This document shows positions 1-9,967 of a DNA stretch of 64,000 nt, one piece after another (position 1 is the stretch's first letter; each line of letters opens with the position of its first letter). The position numbers were made by a program, and so were the translations under genes. The stretch comes from Roseospirillum parvum (GTDB lineage: Bacteria > Pseudomonadota > Alphaproteobacteria > Rhodospirillales > Rhodospirillaceae): assembly GCF_900100455.1 (NCBI RefSeq), contig NZ_FNCV01000006.1, forward strand, positions 62,001 to 126,000, written 5' to 3'. The notes under the pieces are model-generated. The model was given only the letters and a program-made list of their open reading frames with translations. It made no database searches and was not told the origin of the DNA.

Positions 1-651
1 CGAGAAGGCCTCGTCCATGAGCAGGATGTCGGCATCGGTGCACAGGGCGCGGGCCAGCCCGACCCGCTGCTGCTGGCCGCCGGAAAGCTGGGCCGGGTAC
101 ATGCCCTCGTAGCCCTCCAGGCCGACCGCCTCCAGCCAGTGGCGGGCCTTGGCCAGACGCTCCGCGCGGGGCACCCCCTGGACCTGCAGGCCGTAGCCGA
201 TGTTGTCGAGCACCTTGCGGTGGGGCATCAGGCCGAAGCGCTGGAAGACCATCGACATCTTGTGGCGGCGGAACTGCTCCAGCTCCCTGGGCGACAGCGC
301 CATGACGTCGGTGCCGTCGATCAGGATGCGCCCGTCGGTGGGGTCGATGAGGCGGTTGAAGTGGCGGATCAGGGTCGACTTGCCGGAACCCGACAGCCCC
401 ATGACCACGTAGATGCGGCCCTTGTCGATGGTCAGGTTGATGTCCTTCAGGCCCACCGTGTGGCCGGTCTCGGCCAGGATGTCGGCCTTGCTGCGGCCGG
501 CCTTGACCTGATCCAGCACGCCCCGGGGGTCGGGGCCGAAGACCTTGTACAGCCCTTCGACGCGGACCAGCGGACCGTCGGTGGCGCCGCGCGGGTCGGC
601 CGGCGTGGCGCTGGCGCCCGGCATCGGCTGGTCGGGAGTCATCTCAGTCAT
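1..651 (-). CDS. proV: Glycine betaine/proline ABC transporter ATPase (partial, 3' end outside window)
   Basis: Cytoplasmic ATPase that energises the ProW/ProX importer. The 217 codons seen include Walker A GLSGSGKS, signature [15 protein letters not shown] and Walker [10 protein letters not shown] right at the window edge. The rest of the nucleotide-binding domain and any C-terminal CBS domains lie outside the window. The start ATG at 651 lies inside the end of proW (8-base overlap ATGACTGA), which indicates translational coupling; a second in-frame ATG is at 642. The long N-terminal segment before the Walker A motif matches ProV/OpuAA rather than short generic ATPases. The substrate class is inferred from the ProX neighbour. 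Confidence 0.9.
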   Translation of the reverse strand, partial: MTEMTPDQPMPGASATPADPRGATDGPLVRVEGLYKVFGPDPRGVLDQVKAGRSKADILAETGHTVGLKDINLTIDKGRIYVVMGLSGSGKSTLIRHFNRLIDPTDGRILIDGTDVMALSPRELEQFRRHKMSMVFQRFGLMPHRKVLDNIGYGLQVQGVPRAERLAKARHWLEAVGLEGYEGMYPAQLSGGQQQRVGLARALCTDADILLMDEAFS

Positions 652-1543
652 GGGCCGGGCCCCCCATGTGGGCCTGGCTGCGTTTGGCGTAGGCCTGCGA
701 GACGCGGTCGAAGATGATGGCCAGGGCGACGATGGCCAGCCCGTTCAGCAGGCCCAGGGTGAAGTACTGGTTGGTGATCGATTTCAGCACCGGCTGGCCC
801 AGCCCCTTGACCCCGATCATCGAGGCGATGACCACCATGGCCAGGGCCATCATGATGGTCTGGTTGATGCCGGCCATGATGGTCGGCATGGCCAGCGGCA
901 ACTGCACCCCGACCAGCCGTTGCCAGCGGCTGGCCCCATAGGCGGTGGCGGCCTCCATCACCTCGCGGTCGACCAGCCGGATGCCCAGGTTGGTGAGGCG
1001 GATGACCGGCGGGATGGCGTAGACGACCACGGCGATCACGCCCGGCACCTTGCCGATGCCCAGCAGCATGACCACCGGGATCAGGTAGACGAAGGCGGGC
1101 ATGGTCTGCATCACGTCGAGGATCGGCGTGGCGATGGTCTGCACGCGGTCCGAGCGGGCCATGGCGATGCCCACCGGAATGCCGATGCAGATGGCCATCA
1201 GGGTGGCGACCAGGATGATCGCCATCGTTTGCATGGTGTGTTCCCACATGCCGAAGTAGCCGATCAGCATGAACGCCGCCACGGCCCCGACGGTGAGCTT
1301 CCACGAGCGGGTGGCGGCGAAGATCAGCCCGGCGATGACGGCCAGCACGGCCCACCAGGGCGAGGAGATCAGCAGGTCCTCGAACCACACCAGGAAACGC
1401 AGCAGGGGGGTGAAGAAGCTTTCGATGGTCTCGCCGTAGGCGCGGGAGAAGTCGCGGTAGAGGCCATCCAGGGTCTTGCGGATGGTCAACAGGTCGCCGC
1501 GGTCCATCTGCGGGATTTCATGCAGCCAGGAGGTCTCGGCCAT
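644..1543 (-). CDS. proW: Glycine betaine/proline ABC transporter permease
   Basis: Inner-membrane permease of the ProXWV importer, 299 residues, with several hydrophobic segments after a roughly 65-residue N-terminal extension. A BPD-type permease domain with the EAA-like loop (EAATAYGASRWQRLVGVQLP) is visible around residues 195-215; this loop contacts the ATPase. The gene follows proX after 154 bases and overlaps proV by 8 bases, so the three genes form an operon transcribed leftward. Start ATG at 1543 gives MAETSWLHEIPQMDRGDLLT. Compatible-solute uptake is the family role; the exact substrate cannot be read from sequence. Confidence 0.92.
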   Translation of the reverse strand: MAETSWLHEIPQMDRGDLLTIRKTLDGLYRDFSRAYGETIESFFTPLLRFLVWFEDLLISSPWWAVLAVIAGLIFAATRSWKLTVGAVAAFMLIGYFGMWEHTMQTMAIILVATLMAICIGIPVGIAMARSDRVQTIATPILDVMQTMPAFVYLIPVVMLLGIGKVPGVIAVVVYAIPPVIRLTNLGIRLVDREVMEAATAYGASRWQRLVGVQLPLAMPTIMAGINQTIMMALAMVVIASMIGVKGLGQPVLKSITNQYFTLGLLNGLAIVALAIIFDRVSQAYAKRSQAHMGGPAHD

Positions 1544-1645
1544 GGGCGGGGTCCGTGTTGGTTGGCCGCCGCTGGCGGCGTGTCAGGTTTGTCGTCGCCG
1601 CCGGCGGCTCATCAGGCGTGCCGCCGGCGGGGGCCCGAAACGCGG

Positions 1646-1687
1646 CTGGCCGGCGCCACCGTCCCGGGGGAAGGCGGCGCCGGCCAG
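1646..1687 (-). other. Intercistronic hairpin between proX and proW
   Basis: A 12-base inverted repeat (1646-1657 and 1676-1687, arms ctggccggcgcc/ggcgccggccag) with an 18-nt loop lies in the 154-base gap between proX and proW. It has no following T-run, so it is not a classic terminator. A plausible role is mRNA 3' protection or attenuation, giving more binding protein than permease, as known for other ABC operons. This is inference. Confidence 0.45.
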
Positions 1688-1697
1688 GGCAGGGGGA

Positions 1698-2705
1698 TCA
1701 GAAGTCGTCGACGGCGGCCTGAACCTTGGCCGCCACGGCCTCGGGCACCCAGGCGCGCCACAGGTCCGGGCGGTCGGCCAGGAAGTGGATGGCGGCGATC
1801 TCGCCATCCGCCTGGTTGTCTTCCATCCAGGCCAGCAGACCATTCATCTCGTCGTTGGTGAAGGCGCGGCTTTCCAGGTAGCCCATCACCTCCGGGGCGC
1901 GTTCGGCCAGATCGGCCACGACCAGGGTCTTCACCGGCGAGGGCGGGTACATGGTCGGCTTGGGATCGGCGCAGTCGGGCTTGGCGATGCAGCCGTAGTA
2001 GTGCTCGGGGTCGGTGCCGGAGCCGAAATCGACCTTGACCATGGGGTACTTGCCGAGCACCGCGGTGGGCGCCCAGTAGTAGCCGACCCAGGGCTCCTCA
2101 CGCTCGTAGGCCTTGGCGATGGAGCCGGCCAGCGAGGCCCCCGAGCCGGGATCGACCAGCTCGAAGCCGGCCGCTTCCAGGTTCATGGCGTTGAACAGGT
2201 TGGTGCTGCTGATCTGGCAGCCCCAGCCGGCCGGGCAGCCCATGAAGCCGTTCTTGTCCGGGTCCTCGGGGTGGGGGAACATGGCGGCGTTGGCCTTGAT
2301 GCCCTCGATGGTGGCCATTTCCGGGTGCGCCTCGACCAGGTACTCGGGCACCCAGAAGCCTTCCTCGCCGCCGTCCGACAGCGAGTTGCCGGCGACGATC
2401 AGGCGGCCTTCCTCGACCCCCTTCTCCACCGCCTGGGCGAAGTTCGAGGTCCACATTTCGGGGGCCAGATCGGGTTCGCCCTTCTCGATCATCGAGGTGC
2501 CGGTGGGCATGGTGTCGCCGGGCACCAGCTCGGCCTCGCAGCCGTAGCCGTGCTCCAGGATGAAGCGGTCGACGTGGGCCATCAGGGTGGCCGAGTTCCA
2601 GTTCATGTCGGCGATGGTCAACCGCCCGCACTCGGCGGCGGCGGGGGTGGCGCCGATGGCCAGCGGCGCGGCGACGGCCAGGGCGGCGATGAGCTTGGTG
2701 CGCAT
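1698..2705 (-). CDS. proX: Glycine betaine/proline ABC transporter substrate-binding protein
   Basis: Periplasmic binding protein (OpuAC type), 335 residues. The chosen ATG at 2705 gives a signal peptide MRTKLIAALAVAAPLAIGAT with cleavage after AAA, followed by the mature start ECGRLTIADMNWNSAT typical of the family. A GGAGGAGAG ribosome binding site precedes this start; longer in-frame upstream starts would destroy the signal peptide. Aromatic residues expected in quaternary-amine pockets are present (for example EMWTSNF, WVGYYWAP). Paired cysteines in GFMGCPAGWGCQ and YYGCIAKPDC suggest disulfides. First gene of the operon proX-proW-proV. Confidence 0.92.
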   Translation of the reverse strand: MRTKLIAALAVAAPLAIGATPAAAECGRLTIADMNWNSATLMAHVDRFILEHGYGCEAELVPGDTMPTGTSMIEKGEPDLAPEMWTSNFAQAVEKGVEEGRLIVAGNSLSDGGEEGFWVPEYLVEAHPEMATIEGIKANAAMFPHPEDPDKNGFMGCPAGWGCQISSTNLFNAMNLEAAGFELVDPGSGASLAGSIAKAYEREEPWVGYYWAPTAVLGKYPMVKVDFGSGTDPEHYYGCIAKPDCADPKPTMYPPSPVKTLVVADLAERAPEVMGYLESRAFTNDEMNGLLAWMEDNQADGEIAAIHFLADRPDLWRAWVPEAVAAKVQAAVDDF

Positions 2706-2942
2706 GGGGCTGTCTCTCTCCTCCGATGGTGGGCCGGATGTCTTGGCGGCCGGCCCGGAAGGGGCATCGATTCCGCCCCCCGGATAGACGCCGACACACC
2801 GCAAGGCCACGCAAGATTGTCTCAAGGTGGGCGGTGAGGTCTTGGGCTCGGTTGTGGGGAGGAATCCGTGCCTGGAAGGGTAGCCGGCCACGTCCGGGCT
2901 GTCAAACCGGCCCCTGGATAAGGCCCGTCCCGGCCCCCGGCC

Positions 2943-4469
2943 TCAGGCGATTTTCGGCTGGCGGTCCAGGGCCTTGGCCAGGGCCTCGAAGCGGCCCGAG
3001 AAGGCGCTGGTCAGGAAGGCCGGATGCTTGGGTTCCAGGCTCAGGGTCAGGGTTTGCGCGTCCATCGCCAGCGCCGTTCTGGGCAGCAGGCCGGGCGCCC
3101 CGGCCGACAGCGCGTGCCCCAGGCGCAGGGCCAGCCCGATGACCCGGGCCCGGGCGACGTCCCCGTCGTCGAGCAGGGCCAGCGCCTGGTTGACCAGCGG
3201 GTGGGAGAGGTCGCCCCGGTAGCGGCTGTGCACGGTCAGCGCGAGGCGCGCCCGGTCGCGGTGATCGAGCCCCATGAAGGGCAACCGCAGGATCCTCAGG
3301 AAGGCCTGCAGGGCGCGATAGTCGGGGTGTTCGGTCCAGAAGCTGTCGCCCAGCAGGCAGGCGGCGAGGCGCAGCCGGCGTGCCGCGTGCGCCTCGTCGG
3401 GGAACAGCGGGTCCATCCAGGTCATCAACTCGTCGGCCTGCTCGGGGAAGCGGCCGGCGGCCAGCGACATTTCGGCCGAGGCGGCGAGCAGCGGGTCCTG
3501 GCGCCGCACCTCGGGTTTGAGCTGGCGGTAGAACTGCCCCTCGCGCATGCCGTAGACCGAGAACACCAGCCGCTCCGGCTCGATCAGCTCAAGCAGCCGT
3601 TCGAGCAGGGCGGCGGCCAGCCACAGGGTGGGCAGGCGCTTGCGCGACACCCCGGGAATCTGCTCCAGCGATTTGCGGCCCAGGCGCGAGATGATCTCCA
3701 GCAGCTGGTGGGCCTCGGCCCGCCTCAGGGTGTAGTTGTCGAGCACGTGCAGCGGGTACTGCATCTGATCGATGCACACCCGGGCCAGCGAGCGCCAGGC
3801 GCCGCCCACCGCGTACAGGCTGCGCCCCTTGCCCTCGCCCAGCCAGTCGAGGTCGCCCAGGTGGCGGTCGATCTCGGCCAGACAGCGCTCGCGCTTGCCG
3901 TCGGCCGCCTCGTCCAGGCGCAGCACGCCGAGCGGCCGGGAAACGAACTTGCCGAAGCGCCCGCCGGCCACGGTGACCAGCTCCAGGCTGCCGCCGCCCA
4001 GGTCGGCCACCATGCCGTCGGCCTCGGGCACCGAGCACAGCACGCCCAGCGCGGCCCGCTTGGCCTCCTGCTCGCCCGACAGCACCTGCACCTGGATGTC
4101 GTTGCGGGCTTCCACCTCGCGCACGAAGTCGGGGCCGTCGCTGGCCTCGCGCACCGCCGCCGTGGCCAGCACGTCGAGCCGCGCCACGTCCATCGCCCGG
4201 GCCAGGGCGACGAAGCGGCCGATGGCGTCAAGCGCCAGGATTACCCCGTCCGGGTTGAGCCGCCCGCTGGCCCCCATGCCGGCGCCCAGGGCGCACACCG
4301 CCTTTTCGTTGAACAGGGCGGCCGGCGAGCGGGTCAGGCCGTCGTAGACGACCAGCCGCACGCTGTTCGAGCCGATGTCGATCAGCCCCACCGGCTTGCG
4401 CCGCGGCTTGCGCCCGGGGGGGCTGGGGATGGCCAGGGGCGGGGCGCTGTCGGCGCTGTCGGAGGTCAT
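2943..4469 (-). CDS. ppx: Exopolyphosphatase, Ppx/GppA family
   Basis: Hydrolyses terminal phosphate from polyphosphate (or pppGpp in GppA-type members). 508 residues from ATG at 4469. The actin-like fold is marked by the phosphate-1 motif LIDIGSNSVRLVVYDG near residue 30 and MVADLGGGSLELV near residue 160. A C-terminal HD-like helical region follows (ALLERLLELIEPE to the end), giving a length near the family norm of about 500. It starts 28 bases after the ppk stop and is transcribed with it; the kinase-phosphatase pairing is common. Substrate preference between polyP and pppGpp cannot be told from the sequence. Confidence 0.93.
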   Translation of the reverse strand: MTSDSADSAPPLAIPSPPGRKPRRKPVGLIDIGSNSVRLVVYDGLTRSPAALFNEKAVCALGAGMGASGRLNPDGVILALDAIGRFVALARAMDVARLDVLATAAVREASDGPDFVREVEARNDIQVQVLSGEQEAKRAALGVLCSVPEADGMVADLGGGSLELVTVAGGRFGKFVSRPLGVLRLDEAADGKRERCLAEIDRHLGDLDWLGEGKGRSLYAVGGAWRSLARVCIDQMQYPLHVLDNYTLRRAEAHQLLEIISRLGRKSLEQIPGVSRKRLPTLWLAAALLERLLELIEPERLVFSVYGMREGQFYRQLKPEVRRQDPLLAASAEMSLAAGRFPEQADELMTWMDPLFPDEAHAARRLRLAACLLGDSFWTEHPDYRALQAFLRILRLPFMGLDHRDRARLALTVHSRYRGDLSHPLVNQALALLDDGDVARARVIGLALRLGHALSAGAPGLLPRTALAMDAQTLTLSLEPKHPAFLTSAFSGRFEALAKALDRQPKIA

Positions 4470-4497
4470 GGGCGACGGACCGGCGGCGGGGGCGGGC

Positions 4498-6771
4498 TCA
4501 GGCCGGACCCTGGCCGTGCCAGCGGCGCGGCGACAGGGCCAGCTTGGGCACCGCGCGGGTGGTCTGCTGAAGGGCGCTGCCACGGCCCGAGAGGCTGGGA
4601 TTGGTCATGAAGTACTCGTGGCACGAGAAATCGTCGTCGGCCGCCTCGATGCGCCGGAAGGTGCCGTCGGGCAGCAGGATCCAGCTTTGCTTCTCGTCGC
4701 GCATGTTGGCCACCATGATCTGGTCCAGCACCTGGGCATGCACGGTGGGGTTCTCGATCGGCACGAAGGTTTCCACCCGGCGCGACAGGTTGCGGGTCAT
4801 CCAGTCGGCCGAGGAGATGTAGATCAACGCCTGGGGCGAGGGCAACACATGGCCGTTGCCGAAGGCGACGATGCGCGAGTGCTCCAGGAAGCGGCCGACG
4901 ATGCTCTTCACCTGGATGTTGTCCGACAGCCCCGGCACCCCGGGGCGCAGGCAGCAGATGCCGCGGATGACCAGATGGATGTTCACCCCGGCCTGGCTGG
5001 CCCGGTACAGGGTGTCGATCACCGCCACGTCGACCAGGCTGTTCATCTTGCCCCAGATGGTGGCCGGGCGGCCGGCCTTGGCGTGGGCGATCTCGCCCTC
5101 GATGCGCTCGATCAACTGTTCGCGCAGGGCCAGCGGGGCGATGGCCAGCTTTTCCATGCTTTCCGGCCGGGCATAGCCGGTCATGAAGTTGAAGGCCTTG
5201 GCGGCGTCGCGGCACAGTGCCTTGTCGCAGGTGAAGAACGACAGGTCGGTGTAGATCTTGGCGGTGATCGGGTGATAGTTGCCGGTGCCGTAGTGGACGT
5301 AGCTGACCAGCTCGCTGCCCTCGCGGCGCACCACCAGGGAAATCTTGGCGTGGGTCTTAAGGTCGATGAAGCCATAGACCACGTTGACCCCGGCCCGCTC
5401 CAGGTCGCGCGCCCACTGGATGTTGGCTTCCTCGTCGAAGCGCGCCTTCAGCTCGACCATGGCGGTCACCGAGATGCCGGCCTCGGCCGCCTCGATCAGC
5501 GCCTTGACGATGGACGAGCCCTTGGAGGTGCGATAGAGCGTCTGCTTGATCGACACCACATGCGGGTCGGCCGCCGCCTGACGCAGGAACTGCACCACCA
5601 CGTCGAAGCTCTCGTAGGGGTGGTGGACGATGATGTCCTTCTTCCTGATGGCGGCGAAGCAGTCGCCGCCAAAGTCGCGGATGCGCTCCGGGAAGCGCGC
5701 CGTGAAGGGCACGAACATCAGGTCCGGCCGGTCGTCGGCGATCAGCGTCTTGGTGTCGGCCATGCCGATCAGGCCGTTGATGCGGAACAGGTCGGTCTCT
5801 TCCACCTCGACCTCGTCGCAGATCAGGCGGACCAGATCCTCCGGCATGTCGGCGTTGATGGTCAGGCGGATGCAGTGGCCGCGCCGGCGCCGCTTGAGCG
5901 CGCTTTCGAAGCTGCGCACCAGGTCCTCGGCCTCTTCGTCGATCTCCATCTCCGAATCGCGGATGACCCTGAAATGCCCCGCCTTGCTCACCGTGAAGCC
6001 GGGGAACAGCTTGTTGAGGAACAGGTTGACCAGATCCTCGAGGGCCAGGAAGCGGATGTGCCCGGGGGCGTCGGCCAGGGCCTTCAGGCGGATGAAGCGG
6101 GTGATCTGCGGCGGCAGCGGGACCAGGGCGCGCAAGGTTTCCTGGTCGGCCTCGCGGGTCAGCTCCAGGACCAGGGCGTGGGCCAGGTTGGGGATGAACG
6201 GGAAGGGGTGCGCCGGGTCGATGGCCAGCGGCGTCAGGACCGGGAAGACATGGTCCATGAAATGGCTTTCCAGGTCGGCCATCTCCTCGGCCTTGATGCC
6301 GTCGCGGCCGACCACCTCGATGCCGTTGGCCGCCATCTCCTTCTTCAACTGGCCCCAGGCATGGCCCTGCTCGCCCAGCAACTGGCGGGCCCGCTCGTTG
6401 ATCTCGGCCAGTTGCTGGGCCGGGGAACGGCCGTCCTGGCTGGGCTTGGTCACCCCGGCCGCCACCTGGCCCTTCAGGCCGGCGACGCGGACCATGTAGA
6501 ACTCGTCCAGGTTGGAGGCGGAAATGGACAGGAAGCGCAGCCGTTCGAGCAGCGGGTGGCGCTCGTTGTAGGCCTCCTCCAGCACCCGGGTGTTGAAGTC
6601 CAGCCACGACAGTTCGCGGTTGATGAAGCGCTCCGGGCTCTCCATGGTGATCTTGGGCAGGCTGGCCGCCGCCGACGCCCGGGCCTGCTTGGCGGTGCCG
6701 GCGGTCTGGGCCGTCGGCTTGTCGGCGGCGTTGTTCCTGCCGCCGGCCGCCGCCTTCTCGGGATGGTCCAT
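4498..6771 (-). CDS. ppk: Polyphosphate kinase 1
   Basis: Reversible ATP:polyphosphate phosphotransferase at the inner membrane, 757 residues from ATG at 6771, which has a GGAGG site 6-8 bases upstream. Domain order is as in PPK1: N-terminal helical domain starting at [20 protein letters not shown], a middle domain, and two C-terminal phospholipase-D-like domains. The autophosphorylated His region is visible in [20 protein letters not shown], and RICCLRPG-type residues near the end match the family. The first about 40 residues are low-complexity Ala/Lys rich. Followed by ppx in the same operon; divergent from the SixA-like gene. Confidence 0.96.
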   Translation of the reverse strand: MDHPEKAAAGGRNNAADKPTAQTAGTAKQARASAAASLPKITMESPERFINRELSWLDFNTRVLEEAYNERHPLLERLRFLSISASNLDEFYMVRVAGLKGQVAAGVTKPSQDGRSPAQQLAEINERARQLLGEQGHAWGQLKKEMAANGIEVVGRDGIKAEEMADLESHFMDHVFPVLTPLAIDPAHPFPFIPNLAHALVLELTREADQETLRALVPLPPQITRFIRLKALADAPGHIRFLALEDLVNLFLNKLFPGFTVSKAGHFRVIRDSEMEIDEEAEDLVRSFESALKRRRRGHCIRLTINADMPEDLVRLICDEVEVEETDLFRINGLIGMADTKTLIADDRPDLMFVPFTARFPERIRDFGGDCFAAIRKKDIIVHHPYESFDVVVQFLRQAAADPHVVSIKQTLYRTSKGSSIVKALIEAAEAGISVTAMVELKARFDEEANIQWARDLERAGVNVVYGFIDLKTHAKISLVVRREGSELVSYVHYGTGNYHPITAKIYTDLSFFTCDKALCRDAAKAFNFMTGYARPESMEKLAIAPLALREQLIERIEGEIAHAKAGRPATIWGKMNSLVDVAVIDTLYRASQAGVNIHLVIRGICCLRPGVPGLSDNIQVKSIVGRFLEHSRIVAFGNGHVLPSPQALIYISSADWMTRNLSRRVETFVPIENPTVHAQVLDQIMVANMRDEKQSWILLPDGTFRRIEAADDDFSCHEYFMTNPSLSGRGSALQQTTRAVPKLALSPRRWHGQGPA

Positions 6772-6874
6772 GGCGCTTGCCTCCGCTGTTCGGGCCCCTG
6801 TCCAACCCGGGTTATAGCCCATCGCTCAGGGGATCAGGCAAGACCACCCCACCCCTGGCGTCAAGGAAAGTTCC

Positions 6875-7402
6875 ATGACCGACCGCCATCTGGTGCTGCT
6901 GCGCCACGCCAAATCGGCCTGGGACGCGCCCGACCTGCCCGACCACGCCCGCCCCCTGGCCGAGCGCGGCCAGCGGGCCGGCGCGGCGATGCGCCGCTGG
7001 CTGGAGCAGGGGCGGGTGCCCCGACCCGACCTGATCCTGTGCTCGGACGCCGTGCGCGCCGTGCAGACCCTGGCCCTGGTCCACCCGGCGTGGCGCGCCG
7101 ATCCGCCGCCGCTGGCCTTGCGGGGCGATCTTTACGCCTTCGCGCCGGGGCCGCTGCTGGCGGCGCTGACGGCGCTGCCGCAGGCGGTGGGCACGGTGCT
7201 GCTGATCGGCCACAACCCGGCCCTGGAAGAACTGGCGGAAGGCCTGATCGCCGGGGGTGATCCGGTGGCCCGGGGGCGTCTTCAGGCCAAGTTCCCGACC
7301 GCCGCCCTGGCCCATCTGACCCTCACCGGCGCGACCTGGGCCGACCTGGGCTCGGGGAGGTGTGATTTGGCCGCCTTCATCCGGCCGGCCGATCTGATTT
7401 AG
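6875..7402 (+). CDS. SixA-like histidine phosphatase family protein
   Basis: 175-residue member of the branch-1 histidine phosphatase superfamily. The catalytic RHG-type motif appears as LVLLRHAKSAW (His about 10), and the second histidine is in LLIGHNPALEELAEGL. Size and motif match SixA, which dephosphorylates phosphohistidine on Hpt domains or PTS proteins; the real substrate here is unknown. An aaggaaag ribosome site precedes ATG 6875. It is divergent from ppk and converges on the GT4 gene, with only 4 bases between stops. Confidence 0.85.
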   Translation: MTDRHLVLLRHAKSAWDAPDLPDHARPLAERGQRAGAAMRRWLEQGRVPRPDLILCSDAVRAVQTLALVHPAWRADPPPLALRGDLYAFAPGPLLAALTALPQAVGTVLLIGHNPALEELAEGLIAGGDPVARGRLQAKFPTAALAHLTLTGATWADLGSGRCDLAAFIRPADLI

Positions 7403-7406
7403 GGGC

Positions 7407-8609
7407 TCAGACCCCGGCCAGGGCGTCGAGCAGGCGCCTGATTTGCGCCCCCCAGGTCCACCCGGCCATGAAGCGGGCGGCGGTGGTGCCCAGGCGGTGG
7501 CGCAGGTCGGGATCGGCGTGGAGGTTCTCCAGGGCGGCGGTGGCCTCGTCGGGCAGGGAGTCGCCCCAGCCGGCCAGCCCCGGGGTGCCGCTGATCTGCC
7601 CCAGGTCGATCTGACTGTCCAGGCTCAGGCAGCGCTCGGGCCCGATCAGGTCGAGGTGGCCGGTGTTGGCCGACAGGATCACCGGCAGGCCGCAGGCCAT
7701 GGCCTCCATGGCGACCAGATTGGTCCCCCCCTCGCAGCGGCTGGGCAACAGGGCGGCGTCGCACTCGCGCAGGATGGGCGCGGTCAGCCGGTGGTCCAAC
7801 TCGCCGAGATCGAGCACCTGCGCCGGGTCGAGGCCGTTGTCGGCCGCCCAGCCGGCGATGTCGAGGCTGCCGTCGGGGCGGTGCCGGGGCTGGCCCTGGC
7901 TGTGCGGGGCGTTGGCGATGCTGGCCAGCGAGGCCGGCCAGCGGTTGTGCCAGGCGGTGACGAGCAGGGCCTCCGGATGGCGCCGGGCGAAGGTCTTGAA
8001 GGCGGCCAGGGTGATGTCCTGCCCCTTGCGGTACTCCAGCTTGCCGCCGGCGAAGACGGCGAAGCGCCCGGCGAACAGGCCGCGCCGGGGGGCCGGGTGG
8101 AACAGCGCCGGGTCGATCCCTTGCGGGCAGAAGGCGAGGTTGGTCAGCCCCGCCTCGGCCAGCGCCCGGTGATTGAAGGTCGAGCCGGTGATCACCCGGG
8201 CCAGCCCGGCCGCCGTCTCCAGGTTTTCGGGCGGGATGTCGGTGTGCTCCAGGAACACCACGCCGATGTCGGGCCGACCATTCAGGTGGCGGGTTTCCGG
8301 CGGGAAGGACAGCCGGTCGCCGAGGGCGTGCAGCACCGGATAGGGAAACGCGCCGCCGCCGTGGCTGTCGAGCAGGTGCCGAAGGCGGACATGGTCGCGC
8401 AACGCCGGCTCCAGCACGAAGCGGCGGGCCGGGTCCAACGGCAGGCTGTCGGGCAGGAAGAACAGGTGCGGGCGCACCCCGGCCAGCCGCGCCTCCAGGG
8501 CCAGGTTGAGGCCATAGGTGCCCCAGCCGCTGGGCAGCCCGGCGGTCCAGGCGATGCCCAGATCAGACAGACCGTCGGAGAGACCGTCAGGGAGGGCGGG
8601 GCGGCTCAC
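7407..8609 (-). CDS. Glycosyltransferase, GT4 family (GT-B fold)
   Basis: 400-residue cytoplasmic glycosyltransferase. The C-terminal donor-binding half carries FAGGKLEYRKGQDITLAAF and the GT4 signature CDAALLPSRCEGGTNLVAME, including the conserved EGG...E. The GTG start at 8609 overlaps the waaA stop (GTGA), so it is translated as the second gene of a waaA operon. The context suggests addition of a sugar to the lipopolysaccharide core, but the sugar is unknown. No signal peptide or membrane span is visible. Confidence 0.8.
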   Translation of the reverse strand: MSRPALPDGLSDGLSDLGIAWTAGLPSGWGTYGLNLALEARLAGVRPHLFFLPDSLPLDPARRFVLEPALRDHVRLRHLLDSHGGGAFPYPVLHALGDRLSFPPETRHLNGRPDIGVVFLEHTDIPPENLETAAGLARVITGSTFNHRALAEAGLTNLAFCPQGIDPALFHPAPRRGLFAGRFAVFAGGKLEYRKGQDITLAAFKTFARRHPEALLVTAWHNRWPASLASIANAPHSQGQPRHRPDGSLDIAGWAADNGLDPAQVLDLGELDHRLTAPILRECDAALLPSRCEGGTNLVAMEAMACGLPVILSANTGHLDLIGPERCLSLDSQIDLGQISGTPGLAGWGDSLPDEATAALENLHADPDLRHRLGTTAARFMAGWTWGAQIRRLLDALAGV

Positions 8610-9931
8610 GCGGCGGCCTCCGGGAGTTCCAGCAGGGGGGCGAGCAGGGCTTCCACCCGGTCCACCGCCTGGGCCTCGGCGGCGGCCCAGGCGGCGGCGG
8701 CGCGGCCCTGGCCGGCGACCGCCTCGGGATCGCTCAGCAACCGATCCAGCGCCGCCGCGAGGGCCGCCTCGTCGGCCACCTCAAGGGCCGCCCCGGCGGC
8801 GTCCATCTCGGCGCTCAGGCTGGCGAAGTTGTCCATGTGGGGCCCATGCAGCACGGCGCAGCCCAGGCGGGCCGGCTCGATGGGGTTCTGCCCGCCCCGC
8901 CCGAGCAGCGACTTGCCGATCAGCACCAGCGGCACCTGACGATACAGCAGGCCCATCTCGCCCAGGGTGTCGGCCAGATAGATGTCGGTGGCCGAGGTCG
9001 GGGCCTGACCGGCGGCGCGGCGGGCGACGTTCAGGCCCTGCCCGGCCAACTCGGCGGCGATCCGGGGTCCGCGCTCCGGGTGGCGCGGGGCGATCACCGT
9101 CAGCAGCCCCGGATGGCGCCGCGCCAACCCCTGGTGCAGGCGCCCGGCCAGGGCTTCCTCGCCGGGGTGGGTGCTGGCGGCCAGCCAGCGCGGCCGGGGG
9201 CCCAGGGCCTCGGCCAGGGCGGCCAGGGCTTCGGGCGCGGCGGGCAGGGGCGGGGCGGCCCGCTTCAGGTTGCCCACCCCATCGACCGGCCGGCCGGCCA
9301 GGGCGGCCAGCCGCGCGGCGTCTTCCGGGCTTTGCGCGTGGATCACCCGGAAGGTGCCGAGCAGCCGCCGGGCCAGCCCCGGGGCGCGCCGCCAGCCGGC
9401 CAGCGAGCCGGCCGACAGGCGGCCGTTGAGCAGGGCGGCCGGCAGGCGGCGCCGGGCAATGGCGGCCAGGGTGGTCGGCCACAGCTCGGATTCCACCCAC
9501 AGCACGGCGTCGGGGCGCCAGTGGTCGAGGAAGCGCGCGACCCAGGCCGGATGGTCGAGCGGCGCGAACTGGTGATGCGCCCCGGCCGGCAGGCGCTCGG
9601 CGAGCAGCCGGGCCGAGGTGACGGTGCCGCTGGTGATGAGCACCGACAGCCCGTGTGGCGGGGCGACCAGACGGTCGATCAGCGGCAGCACCGACAGCGA
9701 TTCCCCAACGCTGGCGGCATGCACCCAGACCAGCCGCCCGGCCGGGCGGGGCAGGGCGGCGCGGCCGCGGCGTTCGTCGAGGCGGGCCGGGTCTTCCTTG
9801 CCCCGGGCGGCGCGGCGTTTCAGGTGGCGTTCGAGCAGCGGCGCGCCGAGGCGCACGGCGCCCCGCCACAACACGAGAAGGCCGCCGCCGAAACGGTCGG
9901 CGGGGGTTGCCGGGGAGGGCTCGACAGGCAC
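8606..9931 (-). CDS. waaA: 3-deoxy-D-manno-octulosonic acid (Kdo) transferase
   Basis: Transfers Kdo from CMP-Kdo to lipid IVA on the inner face of the cytoplasmic membrane. 441 residues, GT30 family. An N-terminal hydrophobic region (GGGLLVLWRGAVRLGAPLL) is followed by the conserved WVHAASVGESLSVLPLIDRL, with the catalytic Glu in SVGE. The donor domain has GKSLLGRGGQNPIEPARLGC, typical of WaaA. The downstream GT4 gene overlaps by 4 bases. The N-terminal charged stretch HLKRRAARGKEDPARLDERRG matches the family region that precedes the acceptor-binding site. Confidence 0.95.
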   Translation of the reverse strand: MPVEPSPATPADRFGGGLLVLWRGAVRLGAPLLERHLKRRAARGKEDPARLDERRGRAALPRPAGRLVWVHAASVGESLSVLPLIDRLVAPPHGLSVLITSGTVTSARLLAERLPAGAHHQFAPLDHPAWVARFLDHWRPDAVLWVESELWPTTLAAIARRRLPAALLNGRLSAGSLAGWRRAPGLARRLLGTFRVIHAQSPEDAARLAALAGRPVDGVGNLKRAAPPLPAAPEALAALAEALGPRPRWLAASTHPGEEALAGRLHQGLARRHPGLLTVIAPRHPERGPRIAAELAGQGLNVARRAAGQAPTSATDIYLADTLGEMGLLYRQVPLVLIGKSLLGRGGQNPIEPARLGCAVLHGPHMDNFASLSAEMDAAGAALEVADEAALAAALDRLLSDPEAVAGQGRAAAAWAAAEAQAVDRVEALLAPLLELPEAAA

Positions 9932-9967
9932 CGGGAACTCAGGAATCGGGGGGCGGGAACCGGGAGG

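Noticed and set aside
4375-7260. A 961-codon open frame on the plus strand opposite ppk and ppx
   Set aside because: It is antisense to two clear enzymes, has the Gly/His/Asp/Val-rich composition of GC-rich shadow frames, and shows no domain.
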